NCBI RefSeq assembly: GCF_902686445.1
Contig: NC_062219.1
Coordinates: 109,741,160 to 109,805,159 of the forward strand
Length of the DNA stretch: 64,000 nt
Source of the DNA: Sciurus carolinensis
Taxonomy: Eukaryota; Chordata; Mammalia; Rodentia; Sciuridae
Direction: 5' to 3'
Of the stretch, positions 23,635 through 34,928 are shown piece after piece. Below the pieces are notes generated by a model, which worked only from the letters and a program-made list of their open reading frames with translations, did no database searches and was not told the DNA's origin. Each line of letters begins with the position of its first letter. Within the stretch, counting starts at the first letter, position 1. Made by a program: the position numbers and the translations under genes.

Positions 23635-23675
<41 letters not shown>
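23635..23675. repeat. (TG)n microsatellite within L1
   Basis: Twenty TG units replacing the usual L1 text between CCATTGTG and GGGCATCTGGGTTGG. Confidence 0.97.
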
Positions 23676-23676
<1 letters not shown>

Positions 23677-24089
23677 GACGGGCATCTGGGTTGGTTCCAT
23701 AGTTTAGCTATTATGAATTGAACTGCTAGAAACATTGATGTGGCTGCTTTTTAAGTCCTTTGGGTAGAAACCAAGAAGTGGGATAGCTGGGTCAAATGGT
23801 GGTTCCATTCCAGGTTTTCTGAGAAATCTCCATATGGCTTTCCTTAGTAGTTGCACCAATTTTTAGTCCCACCAGCAATGTATGAGTGTACCTTTTTCCC
23901 ACATCCTCACCAATATTTATTGTTGTTTGTATTTTGATAATTTCCATTCTGACTGGGGTGAGATGAAACCTTAGAATAGTTTTGATTTGCATTTCTCTAA
24001 TTGTTAAAAATGTTGAACATTTTTCATACATTGGTTGATATATTGTATTTTTTCTGTGAAATGTCTATTCAGTTCCTTAGCCTATTTAT

Positions 24090-24321
24090 TGATTGGGTTT
24101 TTTTATTTTAATTTTTTTATTGTAAACAAATGGGATACATGTTTTTCTGTTTGTACATGGAGTAACAGCATACCATTTGTGTAATCATACATTTACATAG
24201 GGTAATGTTGTTTGATTCATTCTGTTATTTTTTCCTTCCCCCTCACTGCTCCTACCCCTCTTTTCCCTCTATACTACAGTCCCTCCTTCTTCCATTCTTG
24301 CCCCGCTCCCTGATTGGTTTT
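24090..24321 (-). mobile_element. nested 5'-truncated L1 3' tail
   Basis: A T-rich tail and an L1 3' UTR of the same type as at 965-1200 (GTAAACAAATGGGATACATG, CATACCATTTGTGTAATCAT) sit inside the older L1. TSD-like TGATTGGGTTT / TGATTGGTTTT at 24090-24100 and 24311-24321. Confidence 0.85.
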
Positions 24322-25460
24322 TTTTTTTTTTTTTTTTGGTGTTTAATTTTTTGAGTTCTTTATATGTCCTGGAGATTAATGCTATATATGAAGTACATAT
24401 GGTAAAGATTTTCCCCCATTCTGTAGGCTCTCTCTTCACGTAATTAATTGTTTCCTTTGCTTAGAAGAAGCTTTTTACTTTGAATCTGTCCCATTTATTG
24501 CTTCTTGACTTTACTTCTTGCACTTTAGGAGTCTTGTTAAGGAAGGTAGATTCTACGCCCACATGGTGAAGATTGGGCCTGCTTTTTCTTCTATTAGGTG
24601 CAGTGTTTCTGTTCTGGTGCCTACGTCTTTAGTCCACTTTGAGTTTATTTTTGTGCAGGGTGAGAGATAGATGTTTAGTTTCATTTTGTTACATGTGGAT
24701 TTCCAATTTTCCAGCACCATTTATTGAATAGGTTATCTTTTCTCCAGTGAATGTTTTTGCCTTTGTCTAGTATGAGATAACCATATTTATGTGGGTTTGT
24801 CTCTGTATCTTCTGTTTTGTACCATTGATCTCCATGTCTGTTTTGGTGCCAATACCTTGCTGTTTTTGTTACTATGGTTCTATAGTATAGTTTAAATTCT
24901 GGTATTATCAAATTATCACTATTGCAGAATGACATGATTCTATACTTAGAAGAACAAAAAATCCCCCCAGAAAACTTATAAAACTCATAAATGAAATCAG
25001 CAAAGTAGCAGATTATAAAACCAACACCCATAAATCAACTACATTCCTATACATTAGTGACAAATCTACTGACAAAGAAATTAGGAAAACTACCACATTC
25101 ACAATATCTTCAAAAATATAAAATAAAATACTTGGGAATCAATCTAACATAAGAGGTAAAAGAGATCTACATTGAAAATTACAGAATATTAAAGAAAGAT
25201 ATTGAAGAAGACCTTAGAAGATGGAAAGACCTCCCATGCTCCTGGATAGGCAGGATTAATACTGTCAAAATGGCCAGACTACCAAAAACATCATACAGAT
25301 TTAATGCAATTCCAATTAAAATCCCAACGGCATTTGTCATAGAACTAGAGAAAGCAATCATGAAATTCATTTGAAAAAATAAAAAATCCAGAATAGCCAA
25401 AGCAATCCTTAGCAAGAAGAGTGAAGCAGAACAATATTTTTATCTACTATGATTACAGTC

Positions 25461-25698
25461 ATTCAATTTACCATGATTACATCATATTCCTATTATCCCA
25501 GTGGCTCAGGAGGCTAAGGCAGGAGGATCACAAATTCAAACATAGCAAGGCCCTAAGTAACTTAGTGAGACCTGTCTCAAAATAAAAATTAAAAATTAAA
25601 AAAAGTATGGACTGGGGATGTGGCTTAGTGGCTAAGTGCCACTGGTTTCAATCCCCAAAAACAAAACAAAGCAAAACAAAAAAACTGTGATTCAATTT
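25461..25698 (+). repeat. MEN-type composite SINE
   Basis: B1-like (CCCAGTGGCTCAGGAGGCTA) plus ID-like (GGACTGGGGATGTGGCTTAG) and an A-rich tail. Probable TSD ATTCAATTT at 25461-25469 and 25690-25698. Confidence 0.85.
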
Positions 25699-26579
25699 TA
25701 GAATTATTACCCCAAATTATGTATATTTTGGCTCCTATCTCAACTAGAAATTTTATATGTAATTCATTATTGCCATCAGAAACTGCTTACCAAACTTTCA
25801 TAGGAACTTTTCTAGGAAAAATTTTAAAATAATAACCTCATCACCATGATGCATTCAGGATTTGGAAGAGGTATAAGCAAAAACCCATGTGTTGCCCAGG
25901 GTGCTAGAATTTGTGTCTGACTGAGCCTCTTGAAGGCTGAGTGATGTTAGCGGTGCCCACCTTTCTGCCTTTACCCTGTGATGCTGAGCTTGAAGAAAAT
26001 TGAGCTCAATGGAGATGATTCAGTAACCATCTCATCATTGTCAGTCAATCCTGCCATTGGTGAGTGTTTTTACTGTCTGGTCTCTACTGAACTTTGGGCA
26101 GAAGAGTATTATGGGAATGAAAATAAACATGAAAGAAAGAAGCAAATGCCATCCTTGAAATATGTGGGGGACAAACCAAATCCCCTTAATTATGTACCCA
26201 GTATTACAAGAGCAAAATCTCTGTCGTTGGGTAAATTATGAATGTAAGGTTCAGGAAATGATAGAAAGATTGAATGCAGTTAGGCAAAATGATATTGGAA
26301 AGTTTCATGGGGATAGGAGGGAGAGGAATCAACAAGGAATGGATTAGCCAAGGTATTACTGACTTTTCAAGATCTGGATGAGGCTTACAGGTACTTGCAG
26401 TAATTATCTCATCCTGAAGAGGAAATACATGTGTTGCATGTGTGTGCACATATTTTCATTGTGAACCAACAGTTAACTATTAGAGTCAATGTAATCAAGA
26501 CTTGGGTGATTATGAGGTAGATCCTATTTCTTTAAATATAGATTTCTGCTAATTTTGATCAGCTTCATTCCTATGGCAT
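25699..26579. other. non-coding, no recognisable element
   Basis: The 87-codon frame at 25978-26241 and its neighbours match no family and lack splice-site support. Confidence 0.5.
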
Positions 26580-27040
26580 AGGAGAGTGAGCTTTAGTGGC
26601 ATATCTCTTGGGTTTCAATCCTAGCTCTGCCATTTTGTAATTAACGTTTTAAGGGTTACTTCATTGCTTTGTTCCTCTGTTTTCCTATTTATAAAATGGG
26701 GATAATATTGGCGCCAATATCACAGGATTGTGGAGATTAAATAGGTGTTGGCTGGGCATGGTTGGGCATGACTATAATCCCAGTGGCTCAGGAGGCTGAG
26801 GCAGGAGGATTGCAAGTTCAAAGCCAGCCTCAACAAAAGTGAGGTGCTAAGCAACTCAGTGAGACCCTGTCTCTAAATAAAATACAAAATAGGGCTGGGA
26901 ATATGACTCAGTGGTTGAGTGCCCCTGAGTTCAATCTCCAGTACCTAATAAACAAATAAATAGGTTTGTTAATACATGTAAATCATTTAGAATAATGCCT
27001 GGAACCCAGTACATGATGGACATTATTAATATTAATAGTG
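26580..27040 (+). repeat. MIR SINE split by a MEN SINE
   Basis: MIR left part GTTTCAATCCTAGCTCTGCC ... TATAAAATGGGGATAATATT, and right part AATACATGTAAATCATTTAG ... AATAATGCCTGGAACCCAGT after the inserted SINE. Confidence 0.8.
26738..26965 (+). repeat. MEN-type composite SINE inserted in MIR
   Basis: Full composite (GGCTGGGCATGGTTGGGCAT ... CAATCTCCAGTACC, A-rich tail). TSD TAAATAGGT at 26738-26746 and 26957-26965. Confidence 0.88.
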
Positions 27041-27071
27041 GTGGTGGTCTCCAACTCTTTTTGGGGGGAGA

Positions 27072-27190
27072 GATTTAAAATTTTTGTTTATTTTATTTTT
27101 CTTCTTTTTTATTCTTGCATTACAGTCATGCATAATAATGGGATTGTTTTGACATATTCATACATGCACACAATATAACAATATAACCTT
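27072..27190 (-). mobile_element. short L1 3' UTR fragment
   Basis: TTGCATTACAGTCATGCATA and ACATGCACACAATATAACA resemble the third L1 3' UTR type, also seen at 36925. It ends about 240 bp upstream of the RCAN2 exon. Confidence 0.6.
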
Positions 27191-27397
27191 TATATTTGTT
27201 TTATTTTTGACCATAGCATTGATTGGATTATTGATCAGACACAGAGCTGCATGGGAAATTCTGATTCTGAGATGAAGGGAATGATGTGAATGTGCATCTT
27301 TTCCCTTCCAACAGCACCTGTCTCTCCTAATCATATTCCCCTGGCCCTGCACAAAACAGTTCAGAACCTGCAAACTGAGTTTTAAGGAATTTGTTCA

Positions 27398-27429
27398 GCT
27401 TTAACAGACATCTATCTTTGTGTCCTCAG
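27398..27429 (+). promoter_or_regulatory. RCAN2: 3' splice site (acceptor) of the RCAN2 exon
   Basis: A branch-point-like TTTAAC lies near 27400. It is followed by a moderately pyrimidine-rich stretch and CAG at 27427-27429, directly before GAATGAGG. This shows that the exon is internal and is not a first exon with its own promoter. Confidence 0.75.
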
Positions 27430-27656
27430 GAATGAGGGGAGAATCATACTTCATCGGAATGAGGAGCCTTGGGCAACAGGGGTACCTCCCTGAAGACGGA
27501 GGACTTTTCTTACTCTGCTGCATAGACAGGGACTGGGCTGTCACTCGGTGTTTTGCAGAGGAAGCCTTTCAAGCAATCACTGACTTCAATGATCTCCCCA
27601 ACTCATTGTTTGCATGCAATGTTCACCAGTCTGTGTTTGAAGGAGAAGAGAGCAAG
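27430..27656 (+). CDS. RCAN2: RCAN2 (regulator of calcineurin 2) internal exon with start codon, long N-terminal isoform
   Basis: RCAN proteins bind calcineurin (PP2B) and modulate Ca2+/NFAT signalling in the cytoplasm. Seen: a pyrimidine-rich acceptor ending TGTCCTCAG at 27429; an ATG at 27432-27434; 75 open codons (27432-27656); and a donor AAG|GTAAGA with GT at 27657-27658. The first codons read MRGESYFIGMRSLGQQGY and the last residues include DLPNSLFACNVHQSVFEGEE. That last stretch has the RCAN-family pattern (LP-S-FAC-VH-VF) lying just before the RNP-like domain. From memory, the 75 residues match the long alternative N-terminus of RCAN2 (beta-type isoform) rather than the short MPAPSMDCD start or RCAN1/RCAN3. 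The exon leaves in phase 0, so the next exon should begin with the EKFEGLF segment, which I do not find in the window. A GTG four codons upstream is in frame but lies across the splice acceptor, so ATG 27432 is the start. Only 2 nt of 5' UTR sit in this exon; a 5' UTR exon must lie upstream of the window or be unrecognised. Confidence 0.92.
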
Positions 27657-27662
27657 GTAAGA
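27657..27662 (+). promoter_or_regulatory. RCAN2: 5' splice site (donor) of the RCAN2 exon
   Basis: The junction AAG|GTAAGA fits the mammalian donor consensus and lies exactly after codon 75, at the same protein position where RCAN paralogues join to the RNP-like domain exon. Confidence 0.88.
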
Positions 27663-29685
27663 AGTCATTCCTGTTCCTGAAATACCGGAAGATGTGTCAC
27701 TGAAACAACATATTGCCTGTTCATTGGGGCTGACGTTTTGATGTTTTTGAAAATGTTTAGTTGGCTCTGTTTTTGGCATGTGTAACAGAATGACAAAATC
27801 CTATTATTAGCTAGCTTTGAAGGTACACCTGACAAGGTTGTAAATGCGACTGCTGAATCAAATCGTGTCCTCTTCGAGTTGTCGGTCTCTTTAACAAAAC
27901 AGCTGGCATTAGGAATCTGGATTGGGTCCTTGGATTAGGATGCAGTTGTTTTAAATTCCTCAAGCGTTCTCTCCCCAACTCTATCAAAAACATAATTTGC
28001 CTTTCTCAAAATAGTACATGCTCTTCTTCAACCCTCTGCCTCCTGCAGTTTGATGAATGCTCTAACAGTGGTGTCTTCCGTTGTGATTCCTGTCCCTCAG
28101 CAGTTATTAGAGAAGGTGAGTCCATTGGCCATCTAAGTTCTTTGCTCACTGATACTGGGTGGTATCGCTACATGTACATTGAAAGAACTGCCTGAGAGCA
28201 GTAATGGCTTGTTGATCTGAAATGATTAGGGAATGAGGTTACCTAGGTATAAACACTTTCTGGCTTCCCATATTAAGACACAAACTTGATTTGGAGTAAA
28301 TGTTTTTGGAAATCATCATAGACATTCCATTAGGAGATCTTTCTAAAGTTTATTTCAGATATCTCTGACCTTCGAAGTGGGATATTTGAATGAATCCAAA
28401 CTTCCTTGTAGATGTAGAAACCTACTTATAAATATTTACCATTATACCACGTTTAACAGTTTTAGGGCCCTTTTCCTAAACCAAAGAGTGTGGCTCTGTG
28501 TGAGATCTAAAAGTAGGATTTACGATTGCTGTTTTACAAACTTTAGCTTTTCTTGCCAACTATTGAAGTTTGAACTTCATTGACTGAGCACAATTCACTG
28601 GAAGTCTGATTTCTGGATTTTGTTGATTTTTCAAACAATCCTAAAAGCCACAGAGAAAATCCATTCTAGAGGGTTAGGGATTATTTCAGGCCATTTGAAG
28701 ATATTTTATAACAATTTTATTTTGGGATTAAATAATTGAAATGATGGGCTGAGAGTAACTTGAAACACAGCAAATTATATGTGACTGGAACTTTCAGGGC
28801 TGTGACAACCAGACTTTAAAGTAAGAGAAGAGTATGCCAAGGAAAGCTGGGGATTTTAGTAAATTGTAGTAAGTTACTAAAGGCAAATAATTTCCCCTGA
28901 AATATACCTACCATAAACTATGAATTAAGGGTTCATATTTTCTTATTATACCTTCTATTTATCTGAGTATCACAATTTAAATTTAATGGGGGTTTGATTA
29001 TCTTCTGATTAAATATTTCTAATAGATTGGAATAATAAGGCTTATGAAGGCACCAGTCGTTTTCAGAGTACTGCTCTGGATGGCCAAACACCTGACCCAA
29101 ATTGGGGCCACTGAAGGACAGAACCTTGGAGAGAGTTCATGGGACTCTGCCTACATCTGGGCAGACTTGATCTTCTGATCTGTGACTGGATAATGGATTA
29201 CTAAGTATTTTCAATTAATTTGTGTACAAAGTTGTAGCATAGCATCTCAAGAGGCAGCATTTAGCTTAATAACAAAATAGGAGTCAAAATAAACAAGACA
29301 TAGTTCTATGGAATAAGTTTCAAATTACTGAGATCCCATTTTTGTAGCCAAAGGGTGGAATTTATAATTGGCCAATGTCTATACAACGAAACTTAGTAAA
29401 TCCAACAGAACGTCTTCTAACTTCTAATACAGCCTCTATTTGAGGAGCCTTTCCTGGATATCAAATGATCTGATAGATTCAGCTTGTATTTAATTACACT
29501 TACATGGCTTAAGGGTATGTGTAAGATAATCAGACACCAGATGGGTTAAGAGTAGCCAGGAGGCATGAACATTAGGGCTCTAGGAAAAATGTTCAGCAAG
29601 CTTGGTGGCCATTCCTTTTCCCTGCCATGTGTTTCTCTTCATGATTCAGAACTTCATAGTCTTCCTGATGATGGAGCTAGAATTT
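27663..29685 (+). other. RCAN2: RCAN2 intron, low-repeat part
   Basis: Unique sequence apart from the candidate cryptic exon at 28049-28115. No mobile element recognised for about 2 kb downstream of the exon. Confidence 0.55.
28049..28115 (+). other. candidate cryptic 67-nt exon in the RCAN2 intron
   Basis: A strong acceptor context (pyrimidine-rich, ending CTCCTGCAG at 28048) and a consensus donor (GAAG|GTGAGT, GT at 28116) bracket 67 nt. Read in phase 0 after the RCAN2 exon, the segment is open and cysteine-rich but resembles no RCAN sequence. Its length is not a multiple of three, so inclusion would shift the downstream RCAN2 frame. It may be a poison exon or chance splice-site pairing; only the splice-site match is seen. 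Confidence 0.25.
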
Positions 29686-29998
29686 GGTCTGGAATGCCCT
29701 CCAAAGTCCCGTATTAAAGCCTTGTTCCACAGGGTTGCACTATCGGGAGGCTGTAAAACTTTTAAGAAGTGGAGTCTAGTGGCAACTCTTCAAGTTATGG
29801 GCACTGGGGTGCCATTAAAGGGGACGGTGGGACTCCAGGCTCTTCTTCTTTCATTTCCTGCCCATGAAGTGCTTCTGCCATTGAGTGCTGCCTCATTGCA
29901 GGCTCAAAGCAAGGAGGCCAATGGATTGTGTCCTGAGTCCAAATAAACCTCTTCTCTCCCAAGTATTTGTTACATAGTAATAGAAAGCTAACACAGAT
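29686..29998 (+). mobile_element. MaLR-like LTR relic
   Basis: TTGGTCTGGAATGCCCTCCA at the start; GTCCAAATAAACCTCTTCTC near 29937; and the end ACATAGTAATAGAAAGCTAAC. The 114-codon frame across it is fortuitous. Confidence 0.6.
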
Positions 29999-31369
29999 GC
30001 CCATCTTTCACTATCTTAATAAATTTATTTATTTTATACCTCATTTTCTCAAAATATTCTTTCCACAAAGTTCCGATTTCCTGAATATGAGCCACGAAGT
30101 CATGACGGTTATCTTTCCCAAAGGATGGACATTTTAAGCACTGTACTAAGTTGGCAGGGAGATATTTTTAGGCAGAGGGAAAAGAAGCACATGTCTCCAG
30201 CTCTTCTTGTATTGGCCTGTGGGCAAGGCTGGCCATGGTAACTGTCTTTAGGTCTGGCTTTGGGGAGATGAGTTCAGCAACCTGGGATTTTACCAGGGAT
30301 AATACTTAGCGTTTCTTCTCAGATGCAGGCGCATAGGTGGCCACATGCAACTTGCTTCGGCAGAGTCCTTTCTGTTTTGTTATAACCTCCTTTTGAATCA
30401 TTGTGTCTTGATATTAATGAATTTGAGTTTAGCCTACTTCTTGCAATTGTTCTGAAGTATTAGTTTTAAATTTCTTTGTAGGGTAAGAATTAAAACTGTG
30501 GCTTTCTAGCTATCATGAGTGAATCTTATAGCAATTTCTTTTCTATTTCTTACGTGTCTGAGGTACCTTTCCTAGGGTCTTTTCCTCTGGGAATTTAATT
30601 TGGAGAGTACTGAATTAGACTGCTCATAATATAGGTAACACCATAGGATATGACATTCTGGTTATGTTTGTTTGTGCTTATCAATGTGATAAATATTTTG
30701 ATGTGCTTATTTTTGCTATCCTTTTAAAATTCTGACACCTAAATCCACTTTTTAAACAGCTTTTTGAGGACCACGTGGTGCACTCTAATTTTCCACTAAG
30801 CAGAATTCTGTGAGATTGTATTTTGATTTGATGCTTTTGCAATGAATGAGCACATACTTCAGTGTGGCTTGTTGTGGTCCAGATGGTTGAGATTTGTTTA
30901 TATAACACAAAGGAGCACTGGAGCTGGAGGAAATTGGCATCTGAAACCAATAAATGCAGATTGCTGTTTGCATGCTATAGCTTGAAGTATAAATATTTTT
31001 GTATAAAACACATTTAGAACTGGGATCTTCACAGCATCCAACTCCTAAAAGTTACTAGGGTTCATTTCCCATCAGAAGGCCCCCCTCCCTGGCTTTGCCT
31101 TTCTGGGCCCCGTGGGATGCAGAAGTCTCAAGACAGATGAGGCTGGAGGAAATGTCCTCTAAGCTGCCTGGTATCTGTGCTGGACTAGAAAAGGGTCTGC
31201 TGTATAGGTCACTGGCATCCACTGGTCTCTAAAGGAGAACAGGGAAACAAACACTATGAAACATTTACTCAAATTCAACTGAAAAAGGAGAAGTCTGAAA
31301 GGTGACTTTATAATGTCCTTCAAATGTATGAATGCATTTAGTTTAGATAATAATAATAGCAGCAACAAA
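29999..31369. other. intronic, no recognisable element
   Basis: Unique DNA. A 10-bp E-box palindrome ACCACGTGGT lies at 30770-30779. Confidence 0.5.
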
Positions 31370-32060
31370 CCCCTATGGAGCCTGCATTGAGGTGCCAGGT
31401 GCTTTCCAAGTGCTTTATAAACACTGAAAACAGCAGCCTTCTGAAAACAGTGTCCTTCTGTCTTGTTACATGGTAGGGTGTTCAGCCCTGGACCTCACTG
31501 GCTACTCTGCCCAGGGTGCAAGCAGAAGTGACTTGTGTCACGTTCACATCAAGCATCTAATGTCTAATATTGGGCCCTGCTTTTTAATCTGCTAGGGAAA
31601 TTCACATTGTGCCAGCTAGTGCCAGCTAAGGTAGTTTGGGTCTCAGACTGAGGACAAGGACAAGACAGGACAGAGTCCTAGCCAACCTATGATGAACATG
31701 CAATTCAGCAAGAACCAACACACAAGCAAACAAAAAAACATGGCTTCTTTAGGCCACTGATGTTTGGGGGTTTGTTTTTAGAGTATAACTGAGTCCAGCT
31801 AGGTTGATACAATGAGCGCCATTAACCTCAGTTTTTGGATGAGGACACTGATTTGCACAGATAGCTTGCCACAATCTCACAGCTGGCAATGACTGAGACA
31901 GAGTTCAGATCTAGGCTGCCAAGTTAACAGTGGCCAGGCTCTTACACATTAAGCTTACTGCCTCTCAGCATACAAATATTTATTACAAACAGTAATTATA
32001 CTTGTCTCTGGGGATACAATGGTGAACAAGATAGGCATAAAGCTCATTGAATTTATAATC
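31370..32060 (-). repeat. cluster of MIR and L2 relics
   Basis: MIR-like pieces at about 31370-31430 (GAGGTGCCAGGTGCTTTCCA) and 31800-31945 (GAGGACACTGATTTGCACAG ... CAATCTCACAGCTGGCAATG), and an antisense L2 3' end at about 31970-32060 (GGGGATACAATGGTGAACAA). Confidence 0.6.
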
Positions 32061-32114
32061 TATCAAGGATAGTAGAGTGAAATAGACGTTATTACCTCAG
32101 GTACATACATGACT

Positions 32115-32252
32115 GCATGACCAATGTGATCTTACATTATGTACAATCAGAAAAATGAGAAATTATACTCCATTTATATATGATCTATCGAAATGTATAA
32201 ATGCATTCTATTGTCATGTACGACAAATTAGAACAAATTAAAAATTTTAAAA
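32115..32252 (+). mobile_element. L1 3' UTR tail
   Basis: AATGAGAAATTATACTCCAT ... AATGCATTCTATTGTCATGT and AAATTAGAACAAATTAAAAA: the sense end of the second L1 3' UTR type, with an A-rich tail. Confidence 0.8.
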
Positions 32253-32349
32253 AGAGATCTATTAAAAGTGAGCAAATAAACACTAAGAGTTCAAGATGAT
32301 GCCAAATCAAAACGGTATTTAGCATATTTTCAGTTCTGCTTCCCCACTC

Positions 32350-32356
<7 letters not shown>

Positions 32357-32399
<43 letters not shown>
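32357..32399. repeat. (CA)n microsatellite
   Basis: About 21 pure CA units. Confidence 0.98.
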
Positions 32400-32401
<2 letters not shown>

Positions 32402-33463
32402 TTTTTCTCTTTTTTTAAAATAAAGTGGCATTTTTGCTAACCACTATTAAAAAGTATAGTCTATTACAATGGGCATGACGGTGGGAACCCCAGCTCTGTA
32501 TTCTCTCAGTCTTGTGCTTCTTGTGCAAATGGATCATCTTTGAGAGTGGCCAGAGTGATTCCATATACAAAGGTATACCATTTTCATTCAACATGACCAC
32601 TAAATATCAATAAATTCCATTTTCAGGATCTTAGCTGAGCAAACAGTGGTCTAGGCTAATATTGCAGGCTTATTAGGACATCCTAAAATATTTTCAAAGC
32701 TTTATCTCCTCTATCGGCAGTTCTGGAATCTGTATATTTTTTAAAACTGACACATTTTTCATAGTTCATTTTGAGGCAAAATGTCATTTGACCTAATTCA
32801 TTTAAAATCTGAGCAGAACAGAGGGAAATCTCCTTATAGTGTGAATATTCATCTGCTTCTCTGCAGAAATATTGCTGTTTTTAATTACACAGGGCTGCCC
32901 CAGACCTTGGAGGGACATTATGCAAGAGGAGGCATATGCATTGTACTTTGTTTCTAGAACCCAAAATTTGAATCCCAAACCTATCAGGCCTCAAGGATGT
33001 CAGACAGTGGGTTGTAGATCTGTAAGATATGAACATCAATCTACATCTCTTGTTCAGAAATAATGAGCTAATTACTGAAATCTGAAATGCCATCAAGATG
33101 AGCAATTCAATTTTTCTGCAATGTTATTTTTAATTAAAAAATAGAAATTATATATATCTATTGTGTGCAACATGATGTTTTGAAATAGTCTAGATTCTGG
33201 AATAGCTAACTAGAGTTAATTAACATATGCATTAGTTCACATATTTTGTGTGATAAGAACAGGGTTAAAACCTGCTTTCTTAATGATTTTCAAAAATACA
33301 ATACACTGTTATCAACAGTAGTTACCATGTTGCGCAACACATCTCATTACCTTGCTCCTCCTTTCTAACTGAAATGTTGTGTCCTTTGCCAAACATCTTC
33401 CTAAACCATCCCCCTCTCCAGCCCCTGGTAACCACACTTCTATTCTCTGTTTCTGAGTTCAAA
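32400..33463. other. intronic, no recognisable element
   Basis: Unique AT-rich DNA; small frames here match nothing. Confidence 0.5.
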
Positions 33464-33611
<148 letters not shown>

Positions 33612-33634
33612 ATTTCATTCACTCAGTCATTCAT

Positions 33635-33730
33635 TTTTGCAATGCTAGGGATCAAACTCAGGGCCTTGAGCATGCTAGTTCACAGTATGTGACCTTGACC
33701 TGCTATCACTGCGTATACTGCCCCAGCCCT
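33635..33730 (-). repeat. degenerate ID-like SINE
   Basis: GCAATGCTAGGGATCAAACTC ... GGGCCTTGAGCATGCTAG and terminal GCCCCAGCCC in antisense. The middle is diverged. The pyrimidine tract next to it is probably its expanded tail. Confidence 0.65.
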
Positions 33731-33839
33731 TTATCCTAGTTCCTGACCAATGGTCTAATCAGTGTCTGTAGGAGAGCATCCTGGCCCAATAGAAAGATGG
33801 TTATTCTTTTCTTAATTTTACTTTCTCCTCCAGACCCTG

Positions 33840-33945
33840 AAATCCTTAAAAGTAGGCAAAGTTTGAGTTATTCTTTGTAAAACTTCCAGTACCTCCCACA
33901 GGGCCTGACACACAACAGATGTTCAACCAATATTGAATTGAACCT
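33840..33945 (+). repeat. L2 3' end
   Basis: AGGGCCTGACACACAACAGA ... CAACCAATATTGAATTGAA. Confidence 0.6.
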
Positions 33946-34164
33946 CCCCTGAAATGGTGACCAAAGATATGAAGGGATGCAATTTCCAGGAATATCTGAT
34001 TATTTAGAGATAAAGGAAAGTGTAAAGAAAGATTTCCTGACTTCTAAGGTCAGTTCATGATCCTCCATGCTTTCCTATCTCCAAAGTCTACTGTGGAAAA
34101 CAGGTGCTAGAAAGCTAGGAACAAAGTTGACTCTCCATCTGCATGAACTTTCAAGGATTTCAGG

Positions 34165-34928
34165 AACTCTAGGATTTCACCTCACCCCAGTCAGAATGGC
34201 AATTATCAGGAATACAAACAATAAGTGTTGACGTGGATGCAGGGAAAAGGGTACACTCATATATTGCTGGTGGGACTGGAGATTGGTGTAACCACTATGG
34301 AAAGCAGTATGGAGATTACTCACAAAACTTGAAATGGAACCACCATTTGACCCAGCTATCCCACTCCTTGGTTTATACCCAGAGGACTTAAAATCAGCAT
34401 ACTACAGAGATACATCCACATCAATATTTATAGCAACTCAATTCACAATAGCTAAACTATGGAACCAACCTAGGTGCCCTTCAATAGATGAATAGATTTA
34501 AAAAATGTGGTCTATATACATGATGGAATATTTTCTCAGCTTTAAAGAAGAATGAAATTATGGCATTTGCCAGTAAATGGATGGAGCTGGAGAATAGCAT
34601 GCTAAGTAAAATAAGCCAATTCCCCCAAACCAAAAGCCAAATGTTTTCTCTGATATGTGGATGCTAATTCACAATGGCGGGTATGGTTGGGGAAGAATAG
34701 AGTTACTTTAGGTAGAGGGGAATGAAGGGAGGGGAGGGGGTATGGGGTAAGAAGTATAGTAGAATGACTCAGACATTACCCCATGTACATAGGTAACTAT
34801 AGGACCTGTGGTATTCTACATCATGTATAACCAGAAGAATGAGAAATTATACTCCATTTTATAAGAAGTATTAAAGTGCATTCTACTGCCATGTATAACT
34901 AATTAAAACAAATTAAAAAAAGAAAAAA
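34165..34928 (+). mobile_element. 5'-truncated L1 3' end
   Basis: ORF2 C-terminal text in sense (CCCAGTCAGAATGGCAATTA, TTGACCCAGCTATCCCACTC, TATGGAACCAACCTAGGTGC), then the second-type 3' UTR and an A-rich tail (34912-34928). No inversion; no clear TSD. Confidence 0.9.

Larger units (their letters stand above)
23222..25441 (-). mobile_element. L1 with 5' inversion and TSDs; host of a nested L1
   Basis: L1 3' UTR and ORF2 C-terminus run in antisense from 23237 to about 24920. Then ORF2 sequence runs in sense (24925-25427: DMILYLEE near the FADD motif, through [14 protein letters not shown], to SRIAKAILSKK). The sense piece ends almost exactly where the antisense piece begins ([16 protein letters not shown]), so little was lost at the inversion. 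TSD AGAACA[G/A]TATTTTT at 23222-23236 and 25428-25441 (A/G change and one T length difference). Multiple stops make it older than the 952-3201 copy. Confidence 0.9.

Noticed and set aside
24681..25031. 116-codon - strand frame
   Set aside because: Mixture of true L1 ORF2 antisense text (before the junction) and the antisense of the inverted segment; not a gene.
27420..27431. In-frame GTG four codons upstream of the RCAN2 ATG
   Set aside because: It spans the splice acceptor and is not part of the mature exon.
29602..29946. 114-codon + strand frame
   Set aside because: Lies across a MaLR-like LTR relic.
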